Assembly (NCBI GenBank): GCA_910592205.1
Contig: CAJVPJ010000276.1
Span: 1-31,166, forward strand
DNA length: 31,166 bases
Source of the DNA: Paraglomus occultum
Taxonomy: Eukaryota > Glomeromycota > Glomeromycetes > Paraglomerales > Paraglomeraceae
Direction: 5' to 3'
How positions within the stretch are numbered: the first letter of the stretch is position 1; every line of letters begins with the position of its first letter. This document shows positions 1 through 11,759 of the stretch, piece after piece. A model generated the notes under the pieces. It had not been told where the DNA came from and did not search any database. It saw nothing but the letters and a program-made list of their open reading frames with translations. The translations under genes and the position numbers were made by a program.

Positions 1-743
1 TTTCAATTTAGTTCAGCCTTAAGTGAGCAATCGTTGGAGTAAGGGCAGCGACAAGAGCTAAATTGTGAAAAACCCCCCTCTCGGCAGAACACACCTACGC
101 AATTAATTGCTCTCCCAACCCTATTGTGGACGCCGACCGTAACAGGTATACTAATACTATAAAATTATGTGTTGAATTGTTTGTCCCAGAAAGTTGATAT
201 TAAAAAACCAAAATATGTTCCTATGGTTTCTTTCAGTCAGTTGTAGTTCTATTATTTGGGGTAAAACTTCTCTGAAAAATGATAGTAATAGAAGTAGTCC
301 TATATATATTAATTCTGTTATGTATTCATTACATTTTGGTATGATAAAGTGAACATTAAAATTAACAAGTCCATAAGTTATGAATGAACACCATTATTAC
401 TTTTCAAAACGTCATCAGTCACTCAATTTTTTTACAGCCACACCATAATCAGCCTCTTATTTATAAAATGTTCACTTTGTCTGGTTTTGTTATTGTTGCA
501 GCATGCCCCATATATTAATAGACAGTATTTATATTATTATTATATACATATTAATATCTTGATTTTTTGCTCTAATTGAACCCATCTTCTCTTTATAAGC
601 CCTTGCTTAAGATATAGAGTGCCTCTATTTCTAATTGACGTGGAAATTCTGTCTTACTCTTGTGATGACGCAAGCGTAGATGGTGACGTATTCCTTCCTA
701 AATTTCTGTGAAATCCGTTAGTGCCACCAGAATCTCAGGGAGC
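1..743. other. Intergenic, no gene recognised
   Basis: AT-rich sequence with stops in all frames and no open frame above about 60 codons. I see no family resemblance on either strand and no RNA gene that I can support. The first 150 bases are more GC-rich and end in a plausible donor (GTATAC near 147), so an exon of a gene lying outside the window cannot be excluded. Confidence 0.4.
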
Positions 744-1144
744 TGTAACGGTGGTACCACGAATAACAGTTGCATCGTACTAATTTCAAAGATGTTGCAA
801 CGGAAGCGTTAGACAGAAGCGCTGGATAGCAGCACAGTACAATAGCAGAGAGAGAACAGTGATAAATTTAGAGAATAATTATTAATTAGCTAATAGATTA
901 GATCCGATGCTAAAATAGATTAATTAGTCAATCCGAAAGATATAAAAGCAGCGTAGAATAGACTTAGCATCGGTGTGTTCAATCCTGTGTTCATCCGAGT
1001 GTTCGCTACAATATTTTCCTATCGAAGACGTTCGATAACCTTTTATTTTTTTTATTCTTATTAATAAACGAGTATCCATTTACTCTGAAACGATAATTCT
1101 TTCCCTGAATATTCCGTTATATTTTTAAAGCATTAATCCGTACA
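744..1144 (+). repeat. Possible solo LTR relic
   Basis: The block begins TGTAACGG and ends CCGTACA, an imperfect short inverted repeat of the TG...CA type. Inside are a TATA-like box (TATAAAAG, 941-948) and a polyadenylation signal (AATAAA, 1063-1068) about 120 bases later, the order expected of U3-R-U5 in an LTR. No target-site duplication is visible, no primer-binding site follows, and no gag or pol frame lies nearby. It is at best a decayed solo LTR. It could also be the promoter and tail of a short non-coding transcript. Confidence 0.3.
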
Positions 1145-2317
1145 ACGGCAAGATCGGTTATAATACTTGTCTCGTGATCGATCGAGTGGCATTAGGATAG
1201 TTAATTATTATTTCTCAACGCGCGTTATTTTCTTATTAAGACCCCGACCTACAGACTACCGAACTAATCCACCGGCAGAGAGTAGTTTTGTTTCTCGAGA
1301 ATAGTTAACTATCTAGGATTAGTGTGTGCGATCCGTATACGAATACGTCAGCACCGAAAAGCTTAAATTAAAAGGTCACTAACTGTTTGTTACGATTTAG
1401 CTATCGCTGAGGTGAGCCACACTTCTACGACGGCGCAGCTAGATCCCAAACCGAGACAGTAGTTATCCGCTCTCCCGTGACATTGCCTCGACACTCTTGC
1501 CAGCCAAATAATTAGTGATACATGGGAAATATGGAGATTACCCCCAAAACTATAATAATGAATTCATGGTAGGTAATGTTTAAGTACACAGATTCAAAAC
1601 AAAATTTAATTCTCTGAATTTTAAAAACCAGTTCAATGAATGGTTCCTAATCCTTACCTACAGAATTCAAGATGAGTGCAGAAAATTTATGTTATCCTAC
1701 TTTAATTTGAAACACCAAATGGAAGTTATTCCCAATAAGTTAATGTATGATGGTACTTGGAAAAAGTCAACTGATGTTCTTTGAGAAGTTACTTTAGGAA
1801 TTGTCAATGTTTTGAGTGATACGTGGAAAATTTCAGCTTTCAGTTCTGATCAATCAGCGAAGGCACCTATTACTACGTATTAGTATCAAATGTTGTAGTG
1901 TCAGTGATTCACGTTTGAAAAATCTTCTTTTGTTAGCACGTAAGTTTCTGGAAAATCATTTAGTGCCAAGTGAAGAAAAAGAAAGGCCGATTGGGGAGGC
2001 GACCTGATATAATGTTCATGTATGCTGAATGTTCATGTTTAATCTGCACTAAGACGAAAAAGATTGACGATGATAATTATAATATTCAAACCATGAGGAT
2101 TTATGTGATCTCGGATAAAGAATAATTACATGTTGTATACAACGCTAAGCTCAGAATAATATGAACGTTAATTTTGGGCTTCACTAGACACCCCAAAAGA
2201 TATGTAACAATGGATTGATAAAAATGTGTATGCGGTACATCTGAAACTGTAAACTTAATTGATGTCACGTGGGATGGTTATAAATTTCAAGAATTATGAT
2301 CTTCAATCCAAATAATC
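1145..2317. other. Intergenic, upstream of CSTF2
   Basis: No gene is recognised. The longest frame (1816-2007, +) begins at a non-ATG codon and resembles no family I know, so I do not call it. The final stretch before 2318 should hold the CSTF2 promoter and 5' UTR. No clear TATA box is seen in the last 100 bases. Confidence 0.4.
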
Positions 2318-4122
2318 ATGGCAGGCCCGAGAGGCTCTCACGTAGTGTTTGGTATGGAGGCTCTGCGATTCGGGATTCTCACCGTCTTTTCGTCATAGAC
2401 GAGTATTAAACTCCTCCCTGTCTAACACAGTTGGTAATATTCCCTACGAGTTAACTGAAGAGCAACTAACCGAGATATTCAAGGAAGTCGGACCAGTAGT
2501 ATCTTTTCGGTTAGTGTTTCAACAAACATGTCTGGTACTTGCCCGATTTTGCGAGCACTGAATATATATACGCTTTGTAAAGACTCGTATTTGATAGGGA
2601 GACTGGTAGACCTCGCGGCTATGGGTTTTGCGAATATCATGGTACGACACTTCAATATTGAATTTCTCTCCCTTGCACAAGCCGGTCGGTTCAATTTTTT
2701 CCCAATCCTTTTTTCTTATTTTGAAAGATGCGGAAACGGCAGCTAGCGCAGTGAGAAATCTAAACAATGTCGAAGTAGGTGGTCGCCCATTACGAGTAGA
2801 TTACGCTGACGGTGATCCAGCAGCAGCTTCATCATCTTCCACAATGGCAGAAAAGAGTGGTATTGAAGGAAGGGGCGGCATGCAGCCAGCAGTACAGCAA
2901 AGTTCGTCTCCTCAACAGCCACAACAAACGCCATTGATGACACAAGCTTCGCTTCCGCAAGGGAGCGGTCCACAACAATCGGCAGTTGATACGATTAGCA
3001 AGAATCTTGCGACGATGAGTCCAAATCAGTTGTATGATGTTCTTGCGCAAGTCAAGGTATTGATCAAGAAGTTGTCGCGGTGGTATGAAACATTGCTCGA
3101 ATTGTGTAACAAGAGTAATGTGAGTGGACGAGTGATCATTATAATGTGGTCTAGTCTAATTCTTTGTCTTTGACAGTTATTAATACAAAATAATATCGAT
3201 CAAGCGCGAGCCTTGTTAACTCAAAATCCACAGTTGTCATACGCACTCTTTCAGTCAATGCTTTTACTGAACGTTGTCGAACCAGCAGTCCTCCAGGTTT
3301 TGATTGCAATGCACCATTTTGCTTTTGTTAATTTCCATATTATTTTCATTCTCACTCACATTCAACGTTCTTTTTGGGTATCTCTCATCTCCTCTCATCA
3401 CATCACATCACCAAATGCTTTCTATGTACTCATAATCAGCGCGGTCTCCAATCAAATATACAAGCTGCTCCGCAACCAAACCAACAACCAAACCAACAAC
3501 CACCTTCCCAACAGCCGCCACCACCAATAGTATCCAATGTCCCATTCCCGCAAACGGTTCCACAACCGGGTAATGTTCCACCGGCTCAATCTCAACCACC
3601 TGCAGCAATGTATCCAGGCATAGCTCAACCAGCACCACCATTAATGCAGCAGCCGATGCAATCGATTCAACCGCAACAAATGCCCCAGCAGATGTCTCAG
3701 CCTGTGTTGCAAGCTATGCAACAGGTTATGGGTGCCCCTGGAGCAGCTGGCGGTAAGTTGTAGCTGGGAGTGCGTCGGGTATGGAGAAATAATACTATTT
3801 ATACTGAATCTATTACTACGTGCTGTTAGGTGATATACAAATACAAGAGCAGAGGGTAAGCCGTCATTATAGTATCAATCGCGTGTTTTTGGCTGCTGCA
3901 TTTGGTAACACCATGTCGTCTCTCTGTTTGTAGAATTTACTATTACAAGTGTTACGACTCACTCAGCAGCAAATCGATTCACTACCACCTGAACAACGGA
4001 ATAACATCATGCAACTGGTAATGAGTTTAATTCAACTTTCATCCCATCCGCATTGTCAACGCTCACAAATATTGCTTTCGTCATTGTAGAAACAGATTAT
4101 GCTCAGTCAGACACCACCATAA
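2318..4122 (+). CDS. CSTF2: Cleavage stimulation factor subunit 2 (CstF64)
   Basis: Nuclear pre-mRNA 3'-end processing factor that binds the GU-rich element downstream of the poly(A) site. Nine exons join in phase: 2318-2351, 2431-2509, 2583-2641, 2728-3056, 3177-3296, 3440-3752, 3830-3855, 3934-4017 and 4090-4122, giving about 358 residues. The N-terminal RRM (about residues 8-86) has RNP2 VVFVGNIP and RNP1 RGYGFCEY. Next come a Gln/Pro linker, the hinge that binds CstF77 ([18 protein letters not shown], about 168-207), a Pro/Gln/Met-rich stretch, and the C-terminal helical domain ([18 protein letters not shown]) that contacts Pcf11. The start [11 protein letters not shown] sits directly before the RRM as in the family. 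It is shorter than the human protein (about 577) because it lacks the long MEARA-repeat region. Exon 7 is only 26 bases. The neighbouring gene is convergent, 171 bases away. Confidence 0.93.
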
Positions 4123-4293
4123 ATTTGTACGGGCAGAAGAAACGAGTGTTGTGTTACAACAAAAGATAAATGTATGCTCAGGAAAAGGAGATTTTGTCTA
4201 TGAATTAATGACAGGGTTCTCTTTCACCTAGGGGCTCACGACATTTAGAAAGGATCCTGCGCGATTGTTCGGATTCTACATAACATACTCATT

Positions 4294-5113
4294 CTAATGC
4301 TTGACATACTTGACTTTAGACATTCCCGATTCTTGTCGCTGCTGTCTTTTCTGTTGTCTCTTACTTAAGCCGGGTGTTTCGTTTGCATTGGCTCCAAAGT
4401 AAGGTCGGAATAGAACATCCCACGCTTTATAGATTGCATACCCAGGAATCTGTTCAGCATCATAGTTAGAAATAGATCATTTAAATAATTACTCACGAAA
4501 AATTGAACTCACAATTAAATAAAACCACCACGCGCCTTCCCATACTATCGACAACATGTGGATACACCATGTTACATATATCACATCAAACATATATCTA
4601 TGGACAACGTGAGGTCATTATTAGTAAAACTGGATAAGCAAGGTAATCGCCGAATAAGTATAGAGAGACTCACTCGGTTAAACCTTTAGCAGCCAAATCA
4701 TTTCCAGGAGATATCAAAACACCATTTTGATATCGCGGCGTGCCAAACTGTAGCAGTTGATATCCTAGATACAATGTTATTCCTGTGGTTGTAAAGTATT
4801 TCACAGCTACCCAAGTCGTAAAAGTAGGGTAGAAATAGAATATGCGAACAAGAATGTATATTATCTGTTTCAAAAGAGAAAAAAAAGAAGAAGTGTTAGT
4901 CTGAATATCAGAATAGCTGTAAAGAAGGACACAGGTTTTACCAACGTTGAATATGAGGAATTGATAAAATAGATTGTTGAGAGTTTTTGCATTCTCTCGG
5001 GCAAGCTTCTTGTCAGCCTGTCCTGCCTTTTTAGATCAAACAAACAAACGATAAATATTGACTAGACGTCTCTAGTGAGAGAATATAAAATATGAATTTT
5101 TGTACGCTACCAT
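4294..5113 (-). CDS. SND2: TMEM208/SND2-family ER membrane protein
   Basis: ER protein of the SRP-independent (SND) targeting route for membrane proteins. Exons on the minus strand: 5113-5111 (ATG only), 5026-4946, 4864-4674, 4597-4513 and 4449-4294, about 171 residues, the same size as human TMEM208. The order of features matches the family: a short polar N-terminus (MAGQADKKLARENAKTL), a hydrophobic hairpin (FYQFLIFNIIYILVRIFYF and the following TTWVAVKYF), a soluble loop ending in DLAAKGLTEYMFDVIYVTW, a second membrane pair with IIPGYAIYKAWD, and a basic tail (SKRQQKRQQRQ). Phases agree at every join. The weakest points are the ATG-only first exon (donor GTAGCG) and a GTTGGT donor at 4945. 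If the first exon is wrong, the start lies further upstream. Confidence 0.8.
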
Positions 5114-5258
5114 TTGGTAAATAAATTCAACCTCTCAAGACAGTTTATTATTAACGAATATTTAATTGTGCGTTATACAAAACGTGACGTAGTCATCAAA
5201 TTTGGTATAAATTGCAGATCATTTAATATAAAGACTGAATCTGAATAACTTTGCTCCG

Positions 5259-5621
5259 GTGCATGTTAACATAAAATTTTATAGAACAGTTTTATTATAT
5301 ATATATAAAAGGCTTTTACTTTATACCGGCGAAGTCAAATATACAGTATCTGTGGATAGTGATCTCAGTAAATATTTTATACGTGGAAAAAACCCAATAG
5401 AAAAAATCGATGAGATTACCGAACTATCAAAAAATGATACCGAGATTAGTCCTAAGATAAGTGAGGAAACTAACATTAACGAAATTAGCGAGGATATTAC
5501 ACCCCAATCTCAAGGCTCGAAGAGCCATGATTCGAAGAATCGCCTAACGGCCTGCTCTGCAATAGAAATTCCGAATATGACTTCTTACCTTGCACAGCCA
5601 GAAAATAATATGTCTTATTGA
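5259..5621 (+). pseudogene. Decayed or partial hypothetical ORF
   Basis: A 120-codon open frame with no ATG near its start (the first codon is GTG), so it is probably an internal exon or a remnant. The product is acidic and rich in Ser, Glu, Ile and Asn (for example EKIDEITELSKND), with no domain I recognise. From 5513 the frame runs into sequence similar to the terminal repeat of the element at 5778-6256, so its C-terminus is probably element-derived. It could instead be the distal exon of an undetected gene. Confidence 0.3.
5513..5563 (+). repeat. Degenerate copy of a TIR, two mini-hairpins
   Basis: AGGCTCGAAGAGCCAT (5513-5528) and TGCTCTGCAAT (5553-5563) are the two halves of the inverted terminal repeat found at 5783-5811, here separated by 24 extra bases. 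The insert supplies a second hairpin of the same design: GATTC-gaa-GAATC beside GGCTC-gaa-GAGCC. This looks like a leftover end of a related element. Confidence 0.6.
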
Positions 5622-5694
5622 ATTCCCAGATGAGACATAGTCTCGAGGCTTTGCCTCTTCCGATAGGAGGAATAGCTGTTGTAGCAAGTATTTG

Positions 5695-5850
5695 ATGTCA
5701 CCTCTATCGGCGTATATATTACTTACTCTGTTAATTATTGCGGTTATGTGGTTTGTTATCTTGAGACGTACATGGAATATAGGTAGGCTCGAAGAGCCAT
5801 TGCTCTGCAATAAAAAAAGTGAACGGCTAAGGGATACGTGGGTTGGATAA
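5695..5850 (+). CDS. Possible small one-pass membrane ORF
   Basis: A 51-residue ATG-started frame with one strong hydrophobic segment (about residues 6-24, including YILLTLLIIAVMWFVIL) followed by RRTW, a positive-inside pattern. The second half of the frame is encoded by the left inverted repeat of the element beginning at 5778, so the frame may be fortuitous, or the tail of an older gene interrupted by insertion. I do not recognise a family. Confidence 0.25.
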   Translation: MSPLSAYILLTLLIIAVMWFVILRRTWNIGRLEEPLLCNKKSERLRDTWVG

Positions 5851-6256
5851 TGAGTTTATTAATTTTAAAAATTCTTTGAAATAGATATTATACAAAAATG
5901 AATTCTCAAGATAGTATTAGTGAAACTAGCTTTGCTAAATCAAATTGGCAGAAAATTGAAAATGACGTAAAATCAAAGCTCATAAATTTTTTTCAAATAA
6001 TGAAGAATCAATTACTCTAGACATAAATAATAGTATAGAATATGCATATTACTTATATACCTTGGAGTATTACTTGAGAGAAAAAATCGAAAATGTGTCA
6101 TAAAATACATATCATGACACTGTTGCATTTTTGTCGTCACACCAGAAATTTTTTATCCAATAGAAATCATAGTTATGGATTCCCAATCCGTCATACAAAA
6201 AAAACCGAAAGAAAGAAATATTGCAGAGCAATGGCTTATCGAGCCTACCACCTATA
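5778..6256. mobile_element. 479-bp non-autonomous TIR element
   Basis: The left end (5778-5811) and right end (6220-6256) are inverted copies. The core GTAGGCTCGA..AGCCATTGCTCTGCAAT matches at 27 of 29 positions, and the repeat extends outward through TATAGG with a 3-base insertion (GTG) on the right side. No transposase is encoded. The interior carries a short broken ORF (5898-6103). Structurally this is a MITE or small cargo-bearing non-autonomous DNA transposon. I could not define a target-site duplication with confidence, so the superfamily is open. Confidence 0.65.
5898..6103 (+). pseudogene. Broken hypothetical ORF inside the TIR element
   Basis: An ATG-started frame (MNSQDSISETSFAKSNWQKI...) runs to a seven-T run near 5987-5993. 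There the sensible reading passes to another frame (SNNEESITLDINNSIEYAYY...) and ends at TAA 6101-6103. The simplest reading is a one-base slip in the T run splitting a protein of about 68 residues. I do not recognise it. It is short, acidic and predicted helical at its C-terminus, and it lies wholly between the inverted repeats, so it is element cargo or element-derived. Confidence 0.35.
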
Positions 6257-6420
6257 AAACTTTATCTTATGGATGTGGATGAGGCTACAAGCATGAATCG
6301 TCTCGAAATGTTGGACATCCAGCAATAGCATGGCCTTTCAGTAAGGTATTTACTGGTAGGAGTGGACGGGTAAAACTAATATACTAATACTCGGAAATCT
6401 TTAAGGGTGAATGTACAGTA

Positions 6421-7348
6421 CACTCGATGGACAAAAGTTTAAATCCAAAACTTTCATGACGTTTATTTCAGAAATTTACTAAACAAAATTCAATAAAATT
6501 TGTATCGTTTGAAAGCTCTACTTCTCCTGTATATTTTCATTATAATTATATTCTGTTAAAATTTAAAATAAACGTAAGACTAAAATTGCATCACACTAAC
6601 CATTTTTATTTAGTAATAGTAAACTGAAACCTATGCTCGGAATTTTACTAAACAAAATTCAATAAAATTTACATCATTTAAAAGCTCTGTTCTTCTTTTA
6701 TTTTTTGATAATAATAATACTTTCCTTTTGGGTTATTGTTGTGATGTACATTGAATGATCAAAACAATATTGATTTTTGTTTTCTTTTTAAAAAAATGGG
6801 GGAAAATTGCGAACTAACGCTCCAGTTCATACTAATACAGCAAAGAATGTAAAAGCGTGGATATCTGAAAAAGGGCTCAAAATTTTGGAAGATTGGCCTT
6901 CTCAGTCTCCCGACCTCAATCCCATTGAACATCTGTGGGATGAGCTTAGTAGACGATTGAGAAATCGCCCTCAGCACCCGAAAAATTTACGAGAATTGGA
7001 GACTTTTTTAAAGCAAGAATGGCAACAAATTCCACTTAAAACATGTTTAAATTTGATCGATAGTATGCCTAGAAGAATTGAAGAATGTATTGCTAATAAT
7101 GGTTGGCCCACCAGATATTAAATTTATGAAAAGTTTTCGAATTAGGTTTTAGTTTACTTAATAAAATAGTTAGTGTGATGCAATTTTAGTCTTACGTTTA
7201 TTTTAAATTTTAACAGAATATAATTATAATGAAAATATACAGGAGAAGTAGAGCTTTCAAACGATACAAATTTTATTGAATTTTGTTTAGTAAATTTCTG
7301 AAATAAACGTCATGAAAGTTTTGGATTTAAACTTTTGTCCATTGAGTG
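6421..7348 (+). mobile_element. Tc1/mariner-type element with long inverted repeats
   Basis: Inverted repeats of about 206 bases (left 6421 to about 6634, right about 7143-7348) are nearly identical over the outer 185 bases. They are flanked by TA on both sides (6419-6420 and 7349-7350), the expected Tc1/mariner target duplication. Between them lies the C-terminal part of a DDE transposase (6807-7121). At 928 bp it is much shorter than a complete Tc1 element, and the N-terminal DNA-binding half is absent, so it is non-autonomous. An imperfect direct copy of part of the left repeat lies just inside it (about 6637-6707). Confidence 0.9.
6807..7121 (+). pseudogene. Truncated Tc1 transposase, C-terminal DDE half
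   Basis: About 104 residues matching the end of the Tc1-type DDE_3 catalytic domain: NAPVHT, then TAKNVKAW, then the diagnostic SPDLNPIEHLWDEL carrying the third acidic residue, and a helical tail. The residue normally Asp before NAPVH is Thr here, the first catalytic Asp and the paired-like HTH domains are missing, and no ATG opens the frame. It cannot encode an active enzyme. The intact C-terminal frame without stops suggests the deletion is fairly recent. Confidence 0.88.
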
Positions 7349-7350
7349 TA

Positions 7351-7537
7351 CATGCCTGCCCTATTGAAATTTCACGTAAGTGATAACCATTTGTGTTATG
7401 GTGTCCAGTCAAGTTAAGCCACCACATACATACCTGACGTCGACGCAATCAAATCCGTGCAATGTGATTGGCCCACGTAGAATACACAATATTTGCGTTA
7501 GTCTCTTTTCCCACTTGACAATACGTATACGTAGAGT
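7351..7537. promoter_or_regulatory. Upstream region of PSMG4
   Basis: About 190 bases between the Tc1 right end and the PSMG4 start codon. No TATA box or known operator is evident. The Tc1 element therefore sits within the likely promoter distance of this gene. Confidence 0.25.
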
Positions 7538-7988
7538 ATGCCCTCCGAACCCGCAACACCCCAGTTTCAAGTATATACCGCTACTCAAGCTTGCCTTTCC
7601 ATAACCCTATACTTTCAACTCGTCGAGTTTCGGGACTCTGCCTTTGTCTGGGCGGGTGTGGAGGGCAAAGAAGTACTCAGCAACCTTGCCACTGCTATAC
7701 CGGCTCTGCACGGAGGAGCACCCGCAGCAACGACAATGATATCAAATGATGTACAAGAAACCTCTAAGCAATTAGCACAGAGACTTGGTATGATTATTGA
7801 TTTATACTTGATGCGTTTCTTTTAGAAGAAAGCGGCAGGATGATTGAGAATGTAATGAATGCATTTTATCCCAAGCTCGGAAATTTAATAAACGGTTCTT
7901 TGCGAGCATTAATTTGCCTAACGACCAGAATATTGTACCGTTAGCGGAAAAGAAGATTTTTGAATTTGTCAAAGAACATCTATCATGA
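7538..7988 (+). CDS. PSMG4: Proteasome assembly chaperone 4
   Basis: Small chaperone (PAC4/Poc4 family) that, with PAC3, guides assembly of the 20S proteasome alpha ring. Two exons, 7538-7787 and 7876-7988, give 120 residues against 123 in human PSMG4. Family signatures in order are the strand-forming N-terminus (FQVYTATQ), FQLVEFRDSAFVWAG, LSNLATAIP, the Thr/Ser-rich loop with ETSKQLAQRL, and after the splice ARKFNKRFFASINLPND and the C-terminal helix EKKIFEFVKEHLS. The join CTT-G|CT-CGG restores the conserved RLARK. The ATG at 7538 gives the expected N-terminal length. Its 3' end is only 61 bases from the convergent RBBP4-like gene. Confidence 0.88.
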
Positions 7989-8049
7989 TATATTTATGAT
8001 CATGTATAACTTGCTATGCGACTCTTATATAAGCATTATGTAACAGATC

Positions 8050-10291
<2,242 letters not shown>

Positions 10292-10830
10292 TGTTATCAA
10301 TTAACAAAAATGATGAGCTTCGACGCGCAGTGTCGAGTAAAATGATTCTCATCATGTGACGTGTCACAAATGAGGGTTATTATTACAAGCAATGCAATGG
10401 GTTCCTGCTAAACATAAAATTGATTCATTCTATAGTTAATTCATTAGTTAAAGTATGAAATGTTAAGATTTGAGACATGGCTATTATTATGTATTAGTAT
10501 GGTTTTATAAAATTTGCTTTTCTTCAGTAGTGTATATTCACATTTTTTTCTAAAGTTGATGTCGTTTGTGTTTATATAAACAAAAAACGACCTGGAGAAT
10601 ACACGTCACTCGAGTGTGTCATAAAAAATGGAATTCACGTCAAAGATGAGACGTTTATAGTCTATATTAATATATCGGGTGCTATACAGGTTGCATTTGT
10701 ATTGTCACTTCAGAACTGCAAAGACATACGCCAGTATGATGTGCGTTTTGCATGTATGCCGGCTTAGATCGTGGCCGATTTCCGTCGACAAAAAAAAAGT
10801 AAAAGTACACCTTGCGATTTATACATTGTT
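10292..10830. other. Intergenic, upstream of the RBBP4-like gene
   Basis: Promoter-side sequence for the minus-strand histone chaperone gene. The plus-strand frame at 10679-10900 has no recognisable content and is not called. No TATA box or repeat stands out. Confidence 0.35.
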
Positions 10831-10844
10831 AGTAGCAACAGGAT

Positions 10845-11520
10845 TTTTAACTGTGGGTTTGCGAATAGACATAAAATCGAAATCCGACTCAAAATCGTAA
10901 TCTTGATCTAGCTTTCTATATAGTTTTGAAACCCTGGCTTAATGTTGCAGTATGCTTCCTCGATCTTTTGTGTTATAATTTTATCAATAGTTTGAATTAG
11001 CTTGCTCTTGCGATCTTGCATTGTTGTCATTTTATATACCGCATAGAATATTTAATGGAAAAATTAATCGCGTGAAAGCTATATTCGGTCATGCTATATA
11101 CACGCTATCTGGTTATACTATCGATTAATATTAATATGTATGCTAAGTATATCACGTAAATGCTATCGATAATGCTATCGAGTACTTTTCATGGATAATA
11201 ACTGTAAACGTAAAGCCAAATAAAACTATCAGGCTATTTTTGGATACAACACCAGACGATGAATAAACGAAAATAAGACGTAACGCCTACTTTACTGAAT
11301 ATAGTTGTTACGCTTATGACATTATTAAGTAAGTATAGACCTAGAGTTTCAATCAAAGTAGCCATTTAGAATTGATGAAAAATAAACTTTTCTGATAAGA
11401 TCGACATATTGTTGTCGTTTTTTCTTTATAGAATAATAATGAAACAAGTTTGTGCTTGAACTCTGCATCAAAGGCGTCCAAGAGAGTAAGGTAATCATTT
11501 TGGGGTTTGGCCGTCGTCAT
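10845..11520 (-). other. Unassigned coding-like tract
   Basis: Two short ATG-started minus-strand stretches look more coding than their surroundings. One starts at 11520 (MTTAKPQNDYLTLLDAFDAE...) and one near 11030 (MTTMQDRKSKLIQTIDKII...). The second is followed, after a frame change, by an acidic segment (LDQDYDFESDFDF). A further open stretch reads KKRQQYVDLIRKVYF in another frame near 11390. I could not join them with consistent splice sites, so this is either a small intron-containing gene with helical content or a decayed one. I do not recognise a family. Confidence 0.25.
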
Positions 11521-11759
11521 TATTTACGTTATGGTTAACGATTAGCCTTGTTAACAAAAAGTGAAATGAGTTTATTATAAAGAAAATTTATTGTCATTAT
11601 AGTGCTGAAATTAATTCCTATAATTCGCCTTTGACAACACCGTTACGCTTCTTTTTTTCCTGCCTTCTACGTCTATCGCTATTTTTTTACATGATAATTT
11701 TGGATTAGTGTTTTGTACATTAACTACTGTAAAAAAAAAATAAACAAAATGTTGGATTA

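Noticed and set aside
1816-2007. Possible small gene upstream of CSTF2
   Set aside because: Begins at GTG, no motif, and the ending gives no family hint.
2479-3050. Several overlapping minus-strand ORFs across CSTF2
   Set aside because: They span CSTF2 exons and introns whose plus-strand frame encodes a clear RRM and linker; the minus frames have no family content.
10679-10900. Plus-strand 73-codon frame
   Set aside because: No recognisable motif, and it overlaps a more coding-like minus-strand tract.
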